A stretch of 64,000 nucleotides of DNA from Hesseltinella vesiculosa (lineage: Eukaryota > Mucoromycota > Mucoromycetes > Mucorales > Cunninghamellaceae), in NCBI GenBank assembly GCA_002104935.1, contig MCGT01000032.1:1-64000 (forward strand). Direction: 5' to 3'. The notes under the pieces were generated by a model. It was not told the DNA's origin. It worked only from the letters and a program-made list of their open reading frames with translations, and searched no databases. A program made the position numbers and the translations under genes. Positions 19,889-30,262 of the stretch are shown in pieces (the first letter of the stretch is position 1; each line of letters begins with the position of its first letter).

Positions 19889-21307
19889 TCAAGAGGCTTG
19901 GGCCTTGTTGGAGGGCGAAGAGCAAACTTGGTCATAAGCTGGTAGTGAAGAAGAGAGGTCAACATGGGACATTGGAGCTGCGGTGTTGTAAGAAGGCACT
20001 CTTGACAGATCCATGCCTTGCCACCAAGAAGGGGCATTGAATGAGCCAGAGAGGCTGGCATCTCGGTCACCGTTGGCTTGCTGGCAGGGTGAGGCCGACA
20101 ATGTGGTGATGGACAGGGTGCGGGAGCGGCCAGAGATGGTGACTGGTTGAGTGGTAGCGGCATGCGGTAATCCAGCGGCAGTAATCGATGGGCGACGTAG
20201 CGCCTCAAACACAGAAGGATGGTATGGAACGGAACGCCAGGTGTCGTCGTACCTTGGTAGCATGTTTTCCATCTGCCGTGCCACCGAGTCGATGACAACC
20301 ACGGGGATTGAGCATCGCAGTTCCGACATGTGTGAATCAGCATTGATCAGAGCAATAGAGAATTTTAGTTTGTGGCGGATGTGGATCATTTCGTTGTCGG
20401 TGTTGCAGAAAACAAGAGGCGAGTTATCGGGAAGTTGCAGCTGCATTTCGCGTGTCCAGCGGCCAACGTCCGTCTCCGAGAATGGGTCCAATATCTTTTC
20501 AAACTTGATGATGCGAGTGTCGGTTTTGGAGTTGCTGGAGGTGGTATAGGAGCAGTATTCTTTGAGAGAAGCACAGATGGACCGGACTTTGAGCTGAGGG
20601 GCGATAGGTAAAATTGAGAACGTAAGCCGAATGGTTTCGCCTAGGGCGTACATCTTCGAAGACATGGTGATATCGTATTGCATTTTGGATTCCCAAGTGT
20701 TGCTGATCTCAAGTGATTGGTACAGGTCAAATTCTGAGGGTAACATGGAGCGCACTACTTTGATAGGGAGCTTTTTGACAAGGTTGTGGACAAATGCCGG
20801 GCGTTCGACCACGGCTTTGAACCTATAGGAGATCTGGGCGTCTTCAGCTTCCAGCGTTTGCGGGAGATCACCGGGCAGAGACAGTTCAAAATCAAACACG
20901 TGCTCGCCAGCCGCTAATGTGTAGCTTTTCTTATGAAGAGCAGAGCCCACGCTTTGGATCATGGCAGGCACGGGGATGAACTGCCAGGATTCCTTGACCA
21001 GGGGCTTTTCTTGCTTGTAGTAATGCTGATGATGGCCGATACCTATCATGCCGTAATTCAGAAAGGGGGGAAAGCGGGGGTGAGTCGATGTTTCTTTGTC
21101 TTTCCAACCATTACCTTCTGACCAAGACACTTTCATTTTGCCAACAAAATGCAAGCACACCGATCTTACTTTGATCGGTTCGGATGAAGTCAGCCGAAGT
21201 TTTCCTTTTAGCACTTTGCCGCCAGCTTCTTCAGGATGCCCCACCAAAAGCACAGTATCGTCTGGAAGTTCGATTTGAACTTCTGCTGTTTTCATACCAA
21301 CAACCAT
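19889..21307 (-). CDS. Arrestin-related trafficking adaptor (ART/alpha-arrestin)
   Basis: Intronless, 472 residues (the start could also be the Met at codon 5). The N-terminal arrestin fold covers about residues 8-165 (VQIELPDDTVLLVGHP, then GGKVLKGKLRLTSSEPIKV, then AAGEHVFDFELSLPGDLPQT with the typical FxFxLPxxLPxT-like strand). The C-terminal arrestin fold covers about 190-330 (ALGETIRLTFSILP, HIRHKLKFSIAL). The tail is Ser-rich with LPAYDQV, a PY-like (L/P-P-x-Y) site. Such adaptors recruit a Nedd4/Rsp5-type ubiquitin ligase to plasma-membrane transporters for endocytosis. The transporter target is not readable. It converges with the hydrolase gene. Confidence 0.85.
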   Translation of the reverse strand: MVVGMKTAEVQIELPDDTVLLVGHPEEAGGKVLKGKLRLTSSEPIKVRSVCLHFVGKMKVSWSEGNGWKDKETSTHPRFPPFLNYGMIGIGHHQHYYKQEKPLVKESWQFIPVPAMIQSVGSALHKKSYTLAAGEHVFDFELSLPGDLPQTLEAEDAQISYRFKAVVERPAFVHNLVKKLPIKVVRSMLPSEFDLYQSLEISNTWESKMQYDITMSSKMYALGETIRLTFSILPIAPQLKVRSICASLKEYCSYTTSSNSKTDTRIIKFEKILDPFSETDVGRWTREMQLQLPDNSPLVFCNTDNEMIHIRHKLKFSIALINADSHMSELRCSIPVVVIDSVARQMENMLPRYDDTWRSVPYHPSVFEALRRPSITAAGLPHAATTQPVTISGRSRTLSITTLSASPCQQANGDRDASLSGSFNAPSWWQGMDLSRVPSYNTAAPMSHVDLSSSLPAYDQVCSSPSNKAQAS

Positions 21308-21660
21308 GCTGTTTGTAAGTACAAATGGAAAGGGGAAGAGAGTAAAAAAAGTAGGTGAAAAAAAAAGGGTTCGGTCTTCAAAACTTGTTCAATCAAAATT
21401 TTTTTCGCGTCAGCCAATTTCATTCTGAAGTCAGGTTGCCTCAAGATCCAGATCCGCCACTAAATCACATCTTGCCCATCAGCAAACGGCACAGGAAAAA
21501 AAAACAGTGTTTTCGTTTCTGCTAATGAAATTGTAACCGCACACTCCAGGATAAACAAGAAAGTTGGCAGCCAATGGCGTAACGAAGCAAATTTATGATA
21601 CTGGGTATCCGCTATCATTCATAGGTGACTCTGTGTGCAGTAGATTTTTTGTTACAATCT
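21308..21660. other. Arrestin gene upstream region
   Basis: A-rich promoter-side sequence; nothing else recognised. Confidence 0.4.
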
Positions 21661-21880
21661 TGGTAAAAACCAGTGATGTGATTGGCTGGTGCTGGGCAAA
21701 GTGGGCAAAGTAGGTAAAAAACAGCTGGTGCTGGGCAAAGTGGGCAAAGTAGGTAAAAAAACAGTGATGTGATTGGCTGGTGCTGGGCAAAGTGGGCAAA
21801 GTAGGTAGAAAACAGGGATGTGATTGGCTGGTGCTGGGCAAAGTGGGCAAAGCGGGCAAAGCGGGCAAAGGCGTTGACGG
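21661..21880 (+). repeat. Minisatellite with GGGCAAAGTGGGCAAAG core
   Basis: Four copies of a unit of about 45-60 bp containing GATTGGCTGGTGCTGGGCAA followed by GTGGGCAAAGTAGG and an A run. The last copy ends in extra GCGGGCAAA units. A single related piece occurs in reverse orientation near 24995-25045, beside the C2H2 gene. Confidence 0.8.
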
Positions 21881-21983
21881 AACCCCCATCCCTCTAGGCA
21901 AGGAATCAATACTTGCTTATGTAAAGGCTGTATCAGATATTTACAATCAGCAGCATGGAAAAGCTTGGCCACAATGGATCGTT

Positions 21984-22110
21984 TGACGCTAAACCATGAA
22001 CCAGCAAGAATATCGAAAAATACCCAATCATCCCAGTAAAACTAGGCTGTGTCTGCTGCCTGGCAACATTCAGCCAAGTACTGTCACTGTTTCCATGAAT
22101 AAGTGGCGGC
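21984..22110 (+). pseudogene. Relic of the C2H2 mobile-element gene
   Basis: Reading NIEKYPIIPVKLGC and CCLATFSQ closely matches NIEKYPIAPVKLGC and SCLATFSQ of the intact-looking gene at 24426-24913 on the other strand. Stops precede it and no open frame covers it. Confidence 0.65.
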
Positions 22111-22550
22111 TCTCCTGGAAGACAGGTGGCGGACTTTGGATTTCCGAGTGTCGCACAAGCCAAGACAAATTTGGCGCAGCGCTTTTTTTTTTTTGTCGTA
22201 GATATTTTTTTTTTCGTGTCGTACCGAAACATATCACACCTCTGATTGTTGTTGACACCTTGATGAGTGCTGTTGCTTGTTTGGCTCCCTATTACATCAT
22301 ATTGTATGATTTATTATCTCATTTCTGGCAGATCTATGCGACTCAGTGATTTGTGTTATTTATTGTGGCTTTTTTTTTTTTTTTTTTGTACAGTATGGAC
22401 AGATTTCAATTGTGACCACGTATACGGTTAGTATGAGAGAGTGGTAAAAAGAGAGCGAAGGAAAGAATCGAGGAAAGGTCCTATTCAGCGTTTTGCTCGA
22501 TGGCCCGGTAATGGAGCCGACAGATACTCTTCGTTTACCAAGGATGCATT
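22111..22550. other. Gene-free stretch, T-rich
   Basis: Contains T runs at about 22183-22193 and 22371-22387; no coding signal that I trust. Confidence 0.4.
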
Positions 22551-22559
22551 TCTTCTTTC

Positions 22560-23938
22560 CCTCAATACAAGCCATGGGCAGAGTGGGTATTTTGGCGGTG
22601 GTTGATTCCCCAGATGCTTTGGATATATTATTGTGCAAACAGGAAATGGCGAATAAGTCATCCAAGCACGAGACCAATTACACGACGCTTTGCTTTGTTG
22701 TGGGGATTGTCACACTTGACACTTCGCAGAAAACATAAATTCCAGCCAATAATGTCATGTAAAAGAATGTGGTCCTGGATCCTAAAAAAAAGAAACAGGT
22801 TGGCATATTTCTTGATTTTTCTCTTGGATTATACCGATGGTCTGGAAGGCAAGTATGCCATTGAGTTTATACTCTTGGATGGCTGAATGAGCAAATACAG
22901 TATAGCAAGCCGATATAAGTCATCCTGGGAGAGCGTGTCTGTCGTGTTTTTGATCTTGATTTCGCCGAAACAGCTTGGATGGCTGAATTGATATTGCTGG
23001 TAAACATCAACGACATAATCGGGTCGTTGATCAAGATCATCTGTTGCTATTTGGGTGTTGGAGCTGTGACACAGTGTAAAATGAGTCAATGAAATACTGT
23101 GATTAATTTCTTACCAGTGTGATATTTTGGATGGGCTATCAACTGCCAATAGACTCTGTATGAGAGGGTGTACGTATGAAGCAATAAGATGACCTTCGGA
23201 CAAGGATTGCAAATCAACGTCTTTCCACGTGGGGATCCTACCAACAGAAGAAATAAAAAAATAAATGGTAAAAAAATGGCAAACCAAGAATCACTTACAA
23301 TGACTCAATCGCACGGATAACGTTTTGCTGTGGCCCTTTCGCCGTGCTGGCTAAGGAGAGCAGTCTGATCTGTGCTTCCAGGCTGCTGATATTTTCGTCT
23401 CCAAAATCCTGTAAGAATAAAACGTGAGTACTACACACTGCACAAATGACCAGAAGCGACTGCCACTAGGATATCCTTGATAGACACAGCGAGGCTGGTT
23501 TCCATGGTTTTCCGAAATGACAATTGTTGAGCAAGCTGCCGGTGCGAGGCTCTCAACGATTCTGGTGAGAGAATTTCAGTAGGTTTAGAAAATAAACGAG
23601 GAGGTTCAGAAAATTCACGGACATGAAGTTACACTCAGCCTGGGATTGTCCAATAAAATCATTTTTCTGTTTTTGGATTTCTTTTTTTCCCATTTATCAT
23701 ACTCGCTTGAGCTTGTACAGGATGTGTAAAAGGCGATAGCTGAGCGTCTTGCAGGGTCATTAATAAGCTTCAAATAGAACATGAAACCAGACGTTTCATA
23801 GAGATGCACAATGACATGACGCGCAATGTCGCCAACCGGCAAGTCGACAAGGTTGTCAGGAAGATGCACATTGATATGCAGAGCAGGGTTGTGACGGAAC
23901 TGGCCATAAATTTCATCTAGCTCATCCCAGTTAATCAT
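22560..23938 (-). pseudogene. Multi-exon Mucorales family gene with PD-(D/E)XK-like motif, frame broken
   Basis: From 23938 the minus strand gives a row of exon-like blocks: MINWDELDEIYGQF with LHINVHLPDN; RQLAQQLSFRKTMETSLA; ENISSLEAQIRLLSLA; IPTWKDVDLQSLSEGHLIAS; then QRPDYVVDV...CFGEIKIK and DDLYRLAI. The pair RPDYVV and GEIK matches the core of PD-(D/E)XK nuclease folds (D, then E-x-K). After DLYRLAI the expected continuation (FAHSAIQEYKLNGILAFQTI) lies in another frame, near 22905, so this copy looks inactivated. I recall similar GEIK...DLYRL proteins as a multi-copy family in Mucorales and think it mobile-element derived; its role is not known to me. Confidence 0.5.
23597..23680 (+). 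repeat. Inverted repeat, left copy
   Basis: About 84 bp (GAGGTTCAGAAAATTCACGG... to CTGTTTTTGG) is repeated in reverse orientation at about 24222-24305 with few mismatches, enclosing about 540 bp. Confidence 0.75.
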
Positions 23939-24221
23939 TGCTTCAGAAGGGGAAGATCGTTGGCGGGTGGCACTGTTTTGGCAGCGGATGCAAGTGAGGT
24001 ACCAGCATCTGCGTCCTTCGAATGCACTGGAGATCGTTTACATTTGCAATCACTACAGCGAGCGATGGGCACTTGATCAGTTACTTGCAATAAAGTGTTC
24101 AATGGAGGCATTATCCAGGCGCGTAACTTTGTTTGATGGCATTATAAAAAAATAGCGAAGAGAAAGAAATATCAGGAAAAGGTGTTAAAAAAAGCAAGCA
24201 TCCCCCCATTTTTTTTTTGCC

Positions 24222-24305
24222 AAAAACAGAAAAACGTTTTTATTGGACAATCCCAGGCTGAGTGTAACTTCGTATCCGTGAATTTTCTGAACCTCCTAGT
24301 TAATT
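24222..24305 (-). repeat. Inverted repeat, right copy
   Basis: Reverse-oriented partner of 23597-23680. The two could be ends of a small insertion or a rearranged duplication of the broken gene at 22560-23938. Confidence 0.75.
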
Positions 24306-24425
24306 TAGGTATAGATCCATACTCAAAACGTTTCTGCAAAAAGAGGATCCATGACATTGACCTGCAAAAAAATAAAAAAAAAAGTCAGCGAAGGGTAGAG
24401 CTAGCTTGAGGAAAAGCCGCATAAA

Positions 24426-24913
24426 TTACAGAAGCTCATTGAAGTGTTCATCCAGGTTGTTGTACTTTCCGCAGTTGGACAAGCATTGCTCGCGGTATGC
24501 GCGAAAGCCCTGAGACATATTGCTGTCATCAACAATCCAGTCATCCACGCTGTCCACAGCGTCACAATGGGGTTCCTTCTGACTAAAAAAAAAATGAGCG
24601 TGCTGATTACCAACACTCTAATTTTGGATTATTACAAGGTCAAATGGGTATCTTCAACATGCATTTTCAGCTCATCCATTTGGCTAAATGTTGCTAGGCA
24701 GCTGACACAGCCTAGTTTTACTGGAGCGATTGGGTATTTTTCGATATTCTTGCTGGTCCATGGTTTAGCGTGGCGACTCTTTAAACGGCCCCTTGTGGGC
24801 AGGATTTTCTGGTGCATCCGTAAGCAATGTCTTATGACATTTCTCGCCTGTACAAAATCCTCTTGGCAATGATCAAATGGGCAAACCAGTTTCACAAGTG
24901 TTATTTCCTCCAT
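24426..24913 (-). CDS. Small C2H2 zinc-finger protein, probably mobile-element associated
   Basis: Two exons, 24636-24913 and 24426-24582, joined TT|T, giving 144 residues. Two C2H2 fingers are visible. The first is CPFDHC...HCLRMH (C-x4-C-x12-H-x4-H), the second CVSC...HVEDTH (C-x2-C-x12-H-x4-H). The C-terminal part is acidic and polar (DAVDSVDDWIVDDSNMSQGF). A degraded copy lies at 21984-22110, and the gene sits among other mobile-element relics. So I read it as an element protein and not a host transcription factor; that is inference. Confidence 0.55.
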
Positions 24914-25635
24914 GGCAAAAACCTCAGGAAAATAATAAAAACAGTAAAAAGAAAAAAAACGCCCTCTTTTGCCCCCGAATCATTCACCTCTGCCCGACAC
25001 TAGCCAATCACATCGCTGTGTTCTACCTACCTTTGCCCACCTTTGTTGACTCAACCGAATTCCTGCACTTCACAATGCGCATGTTGAACCTAATCGCTCC
25101 GAGTCGCCAGTTAATGCTCATAGCTCATTTGCAACCTCATTTGCTACACCCGCCGTCAATCGCTTCGGGCAACGAACCTAACAGGCACAGACCTCTGCTC
25201 TAGGCCAGGTAGCCAACGTCCTGTTGGCCGATACTCAGTGGTTTGAACAACCAAGTCGAGCAGAGCCATTTTTTTAAGCGAATGGATTCAAGCCAAGATC
25301 CGACGAGGCAACAGTGCATGCTCTTCCAACTTCAATCCTCCCTGTTATGGGTGCACGTCGCCTAAAATAGCCCGGTACGATAAGAACAATCGAGACAAAG
25401 CAGGAGCAATTTCAATCCTGGCTTTCGTTTACCATTTCATCTCACCAGCTTCCTGTCTATTCATCGCTGCTGCAGCCTTTCCCTGTTATTTATCTCGCTG
25501 CTGGTGGCGTTTTTGGCTCGGAGGTGACCAATGAGAAGCTGTGCACGGCGGGATTTGTAATTGGGAGGCATTCTTTTCCTTGCCCGCAATGCAAACGCGG
25601 ACAAACAGACATCTCTTTTTTTTTTGTGGAGCAAA
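24914..25635. other. Gene-free stretch
   Basis: Holds the reverse-oriented minisatellite piece (24995-25045) and the promoter side of the gene at 25636. No gene seen. Confidence 0.5.
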
Positions 25636-26432
25636 ATGAATCAGGTTTTTGGCTTATTGTTTGTACTTATGCTACCAGTTATTGTGGTCTGTCTTTTCCG
25701 TCATTCACATCATCCATCTGAACAAAACCATCACAGGGACACAAGCAAAACCAAAAAGAAGAAGAGAAACAAAAAGAAATCCAGTCATGACAGCAAGCAT
25801 CAGACCAAGACCCAATCAGCCCCGGAAGCGGCATTCTCATCAGCTCATTCATCAACCAGTAAAACTCATGAATATCAGTCTGCCACAGCCTCTTCGGCCA
25901 ATTCGTCTTCATCAACTGCAGATGCACCCAAGCGGGAGGATCACCAGCATCAGTCAACGCCTGCGGCAAGTTCACTCGATGACCAAGGGCCATCGTCCTC
26001 TCTTGGCACTAAAGCTCGAGTGTTAAGGATCGCTCAGCCAACGCCAGCGACAAAAATGGAGCCAGTGCCTTATGAAAGAGGCTGGGAACAAATCCGTAAG
26101 AGGCACGAGCTCAAGAGCGAAAGTTGACTCACCTTTGCTCTGTTTTGCCAACTGTCGTCGTAGCCGTCAAGGCAGCACCAGTAGTAAAAAAGCAATCCGT
26201 AGAGGATGAACCATTGACCAAGAAGCAGCGAGAGAACATGGCCCGAGCTGCAAAGAAGAAAGCTGCCAAGGCTCAAAGTGATGCCTTGCAAGACGAACGC
26301 CGCCGCCGACATGAACGAGAATTGATGAATGCGAAGATTGCCGAGTTTTACAAGAAGCCGAAAACGACAAGCTCAAAAACGCCCACTGGCCGGGCAGGTC
26401 TGAACGAGCAGGGTAAATTGATTTGGGATTGA
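25636..26432 (+). CDS. Single-pass membrane protein with basic KKQR-rich C-terminus, unknown function
   Basis: Two exons, 25636-26095 and 26164-26432, joined C|CC (Pro), giving 242 residues. The ORF extends past 26095 but stops at once; the GTAAGA donor gives the in-phase join. Residues 4-22 (VFGLLFVLMLPVIVVCLF) form one membrane anchor or signal anchor. A Lys-rich patch (KTKKKKRNKKKSS), a Ser/Thr/Gln-rich disordered linker and a conserved-looking end follow: LTKKQRENMARAAKKKAAKA, ERELMNAKIAEFYKK and NEQGKLIWD. The last block recalls a widespread uncharacterised fungal family ending in G-K-L-(V/I)-W-(E/D). No enzymatic motif is visible. AATAAA follows near 26430. Confidence 0.7.
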
Positions 26433-26578
26433 ATAAAGTAGATATTTTATTCAACTGGAAAGAGTACAAAAGAGGATAGGCGAGGTTTTTTGTTCTAGGG
26501 AATACAAGCAAAAGAAAAAGAAAACGACTTGAGGAGACAAGGGGGGGGGGATAAGTGGGTTTAATTTACGTGACCAGT

Positions 26579-27678
26579 TTAGTTGTCAACATAAAAGGGG
26601 TGGGAGTAGAAATCACAAGACTCGCCATAGATGGTGGAGCCGGTCAACTTGTAAAAGTAGGCATTGTTGGCGGCAGAAGCATCCTTGATGGTATCCTTGA
26701 CGTTGACCATTTGGTGGACGGTTTCGTTACCGGACCACGAGGTCTGGACTTGTTGAGGGGTGCGGGAATCCAAGCTGATGGTGTACAGGACAAGGCTTTC
26801 AATGTTTTCCAAGTGGGAAGATGAGTCACGTTGGATTTGGACGTTGAAGCCTTCGTTGGCCTTTTTATGTTCACCGATAGCAGGAGAGACCAAATCGACG
26901 CCAAAGCAGCCACGGTCGACGTTGGTATCGAGGTTGCTGAATTCTTGTTCCACGTCGTTGGTGTGAGCGCTGCTGGAAACACGGAACACCTTGGACATCA
27001 AGGTACAGTCAGGGCCGGCTTTGTTGTGGACCCAGACACGGAATTCAAATTGACCGGGGAACTTGAGGCCCTTGGTCTTGGACAAGTCCACGCTTTTCAA
27101 TAAATAGGATGAATACCATAGTTTGGAGCTCATTAGCAGACTTACGACAAAGTGGCTTTTTGGTTCAAAGCATAGTTGCCTTTCCAGGCAGTGCCGACGT
27201 ACTTGGGCTTGCCAGATTGAATAGTGTACACCTAGAGATAAAATAGTTGGGTCAAAAACACTTTCTTTCAAAAAGAGTAGTGTAACCAGACTTACATCAA
27301 CAGCAGACACAATCTTAGCTTGAGCATTAGGTTTGCGAGCTAAAAAGGAAAGATAAAAGATGTCAAGCTTCCATGCCTAAAAAAGATAATAAAAATAATA
27401 ATGACAGATGGGACTTACTGACGGTGACTTGAATCTTGGAAGGATCGGCAAAGACTTGGCTAGCAGTAGGGCTGCTCACAGCGATACCTAAAATAGACCA
27501 ATGATAAGAGTATTAGTGAAGATTCATTCATTCGGCTCTTCCCTTTTTTGTTTTGCTTACCACCGCAAAACTTCTTTTGAGCCGCGTCGATTTGATCTTG
27601 CAACGAATCAGCACGAACCAAGACGTTGGTAGAGGCCACAGCAGCTAACAAGCAAGAAACGAACAAAGACAACTTCAT
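26579..27678 (-). CDS. Secreted protein with two probable beta-sandwich domains, unknown function
   Basis: Five exons from 27678: 27561-27678, 27419-27487, 27296-27339, 27146-27231 and 26579-27092, in phase to 276 residues. The N-terminus is a clear signal peptide (MKLSLFVSCLLAAVASTNVL). Two similar beta-rich halves follow. The first holds IQVTV...KIVSAVDVYTI, then KFPGQFEFRVWVHN; the second holds NVQIQRD...ESLVLYTISLD, then CDFYSHPFYV. Three Cys in the mature part allow disulfides. There is no GPI-anchor tail and no catalytic motif. It may be a cell-wall or extracellular protein; I do not recognise the family. Four introns in the first 330 coding bases is dense even here. Confidence 0.7.
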
Positions 27679-27925
27679 GTTCGAAACAATCAAAAAAAAA
27701 AAAGAACGAAAAAGGGTGAAGAGAAAAAAAGGAAGAAAGATAGAAAAAAACACAAGCTCAAGCTCATTAACAGATTTCAGGTCCGAAGCAAAATAAAAAT
27801 AGAACCTGGAGCCTCGTGCAACATTGAACAAAGAAACGAGACGGCACACAGAATGGCCATTTTCATTTCTGCTCCAAAAAAAGGTTTTCTTTGACAACAA
27901 CTTAAAAAAAACACGCAAACGTGCA

Positions 27926-28030
27926 ATGACAGCCAAAAAAGGTACCGCCGCCAAAGGACTCCTCCTTTTTTTTTTATTCGTTGGGTTTTTACTGTATGCC
28001 TTGGCCAGTTGGCAGGGTTTTGCAACTTGA
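27926..28030 (+). CDS. Possible 34-residue membrane micro-protein
   Basis: ATG at 27926 opens MTAKKGTAAKGLLLFFLFVG, then a hydrophobic continuation and FAT-stop. A basic N-terminus followed by one transmembrane helix suits a small membrane protein. But the hydrophobic run comes from a T homopolymer and there is no further support. It lies between the secreted-protein and NMNAT genes. Confidence 0.25.
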   Translation: MTAKKGTAAKGLLLFFLFVGFLLYALASWQGFAT

Positions 28031-28121
28031 TCCTTCCACTGGCCCTAAACATCCGAAAGGCCCGATCGGACATTGGATAAAGCCCGTCCTTTCCGCCTGC
28101 TATTTTTTATCTAGAAGTCGT

Positions 28122-29228
28122 TTATTTTGTGTATGAATAGAGCTTATGTGCATGAATGTAATCAATCACAGGGTTTGGTAGCAGGTACTTGATAGACATT
28201 CCGCGTTTGACAAACAGTCTGCAAACGATAAAAAGACAACAGCGATGAGCATTCGCGGTTGGGGTTCTTCAGAAAGAGTCGGTTACCTAATTTTTGTACT
28301 ACTGATGTCGTTGTGAATCAATTGTTTGATGACGGTGACGTTCATCTAGGGGGGGGGGAAAGCAAAATAGGTCAGTTTCTATGGTTCGCATCCTGACAAA
28401 GATCCACCTACGCGATGCTGGTATAAAATGTCGTGGGAGAGCAAAAACCCATAGACATCGGTGCCTGTTCGTTCAATAATCACACTGCCATAGTGACCAA
28501 CAATGTGATGTAAATCCTGTGGGTCCCACACGCCCGGATGGCCAAATGAAGCAATCAAATCGCCACCTGCTAACAACATGATCCGGATAGGCTTGCGTTG
28601 CCCTAAAATAACCAAGGGTGAGGGTCTGTGCATCGGCGCTGGTCGTTTTGCCTTTACCTGACTTTGTTAAAATGCCACCCTCTGTTTTGTTGAGTTCTTC
28701 ATCGAAATGATCCAGAACAACTGCGGTACGCTGATAGGTCGTTTGTCGTGGTTCCCAAGAATCTACCATCAGCCAGTCCGATGTGCTTTCGACAGCCAGC
28801 TGGCACATCTTGACCCGATGCATGGCTGCTGCCAGTCCCTCCTTCATGTATGCATCTGACACTGGTGAGTAATAGCCCGTCAGAAGCTCGAATTCATTTC
28901 TTTCCATAAAGTGATCCTTGGCCATTTCTGAATCCGTTATAAAAAAAAGAATCAAGCGTCAGTGTCGTTTTCTTTTTTTATCCACACATTACCAAACATG
29001 CGCAAGTGTAAGTATGTCATGGGTGAAAACGATCCACAAGCAACGAGGACAAGAGGTATCTTGGATTCGTCTGGAGCAATCAGATTTCTGTTCGTCAGCC
29101 TGCTTGTTTTACATTGAAAAGCTACCTTTCATGACCGTTGGTAAAAAATGTCTTGGAAATTCATATTCGCTATCAAAAGCACATGGTGTTAGAGGATCAT
29201 CCAAGGTGCTGGGGTGAGGGGCAGTCAT
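28122..29228 (-). CDS. NMA1: Nicotinamide/nicotinate mononucleotide adenylyltransferase
   Basis: Six exons from 29228: 29126-29228, 28993-29070, 28658-28927, 28412-28602, 28287-28345 and 28122-28218, in phase to 265 residues. Family motifs are complete: IPLVLVACGSFSPMTYLHLRMFE carries the nucleotidyltransferase GxFxPxTxxHLRMF site (split by an intron after MF), WLMVDSWEPRQTTYQRT, MLLAGGDLIASFGHPGVW and the second ATP-binding signature ISSTKIR near the C-terminus. The enzyme makes NAD+ (or deamido-NAD+) from the mononucleotide and ATP, usually in the nucleus in fungi. Exon 1 (MTAPHPSTLDDPLTP...) is a poorly conserved leader. It diverges from PSF1 across 339 bp that hold long T runs (29450-29479, 29507-29525). 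Confidence 0.93.
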
Positions 29229-29567
29229 GATGAATGCTGGGTGAAAAAAGAAAGAAAAAAAGTGTGTCATTTCTGGGCTCGGCGAATCAAATGTTTATGC
29301 TGTTTGTTGGGACATCCTGTCCCGTTTTGCAGGGACAATTTAGGTTTGAGAAATGGAGAAAACGATCATGACATCGCTCTACCAGGCAATACCAAAGAAG
29401 TTCTTCTGAACACGACACTACAAAGCGCCATGAAACACGAGTGTCTCGCGTTCTTTTTTCTTTTTTTTTTTTTTTTTTGATCTTCGAGGCGGAGCCAACC
29501 TTCGACTTTTTTTTTTTTTTTTTTTAGATCTATTTGTCGTTTTGTTTTTGTTTTTTTTTATTCCATA

Positions 29568-30191
29568 ATGGCATCCTTGGGTGAAAGCAGCTATAAACTA
29601 GCCAAGGAAGCGAAGCGAACGGCTGATTTACTAGTCTCGCCATACAATGACGATTTGGTGCAAAGCATCAGCCGCGAGATCCGGATGCTGCACACCAAAG
29701 CCGAAACCATCTTACGATCCATGCGAGACAATCAAGATGTGGCCATGGACAACGATGAACGCAAAAGCCAGCTAGCCCAATTAGTACTACACCATACCGC
29801 CATCAAACACAACAAACGAGTCCTTTTCGCCTATCATCGACAACGCACCGACAAGCTCAAAGAACTGTCATGGGACGTTGGTCGACAAGGCGAGTATCAA
29901 CGGGAAATCAAATCAGCTCTCGGTCCACAGGAACATCGGTTCCTGGAACAGTACGGCGAAATGGTTGCCACCTACAAGCAAAGCTTTTTGGAGATAGACC
30001 TTGGCGGCAATGGTGGTGTTGGTCTTGTGCCTCCAAAGGACCTGTTTATTGAAGTGCGCGTGCTCAAAGACATTGGCGAAATCCACACGGAATATGGCGT
30101 CTTAAATTTGATCAAGGGCAATCAATACTACGTACGCCGTGCCGATGTCGAGTCCCTGATCCGAGCTGGTTACCTCAAACATGTATCATAG
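29568..30191 (+). CDS. PSF1: GINS complex subunit Psf1
   Basis: Intronless, 207 residues. The N-terminal helical A-domain (YKLAKEAKRT...LVQSISREIRML) is followed by HTAIKHNKRVLFAYHRQR, the conserved Psf1 helix. The C-terminal B-domain has PPKDLFIEVRVLKDIGEI, then LIKGNQYYVRRADVESLIRAGYL. GINS joins Cdc45 and Mcm2-7 in the replicative CMG helicase, where the Psf1 B-domain is needed for replisome assembly. Length matches the family (about 200). The stop codon lies in a 14-bp word (CATGTATCATAGTC) repeated twice more just downstream. Confidence 0.95.
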   Translation: MASLGESSYKLAKEAKRTADLLVSPYNDDLVQSISREIRMLHTKAETILRSMRDNQDVAMDNDERKSQLAQLVLHHTAIKHNKRVLFAYHRQRTDKLKELSWDVGRQGEYQREIKSALGPQEHRFLEQYGEMVATYKQSFLEIDLGGNGGVGLVPPKDLFIEVRVLKDIGEIHTEYGVLNLIKGNQYYVRRADVESLIRAGYLKHVS

Positions 30192-30262
30192 TCTCCTACT
30201 TCTTTAAGCATGTATCATAGTCAACTTTTTTCTACCTTCTTTAAATATGTATCATAGTCAAC
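30180..30262 (+). repeat. Triplicated stop-codon region of PSF1
   Basis: CATGTATCATAGTC, covering the last sense codons and stop of PSF1, recurs at about 30209 and, with one change, at about 30246, separated by CT-rich spacers. Confidence 0.75.

Noticed and set aside
24444..24872. Plus-strand 142-codon frame over the C2H2 gene
   Set aside because: The minus strand carries two well-formed zinc fingers and a clean intron; the plus frame is its complement.
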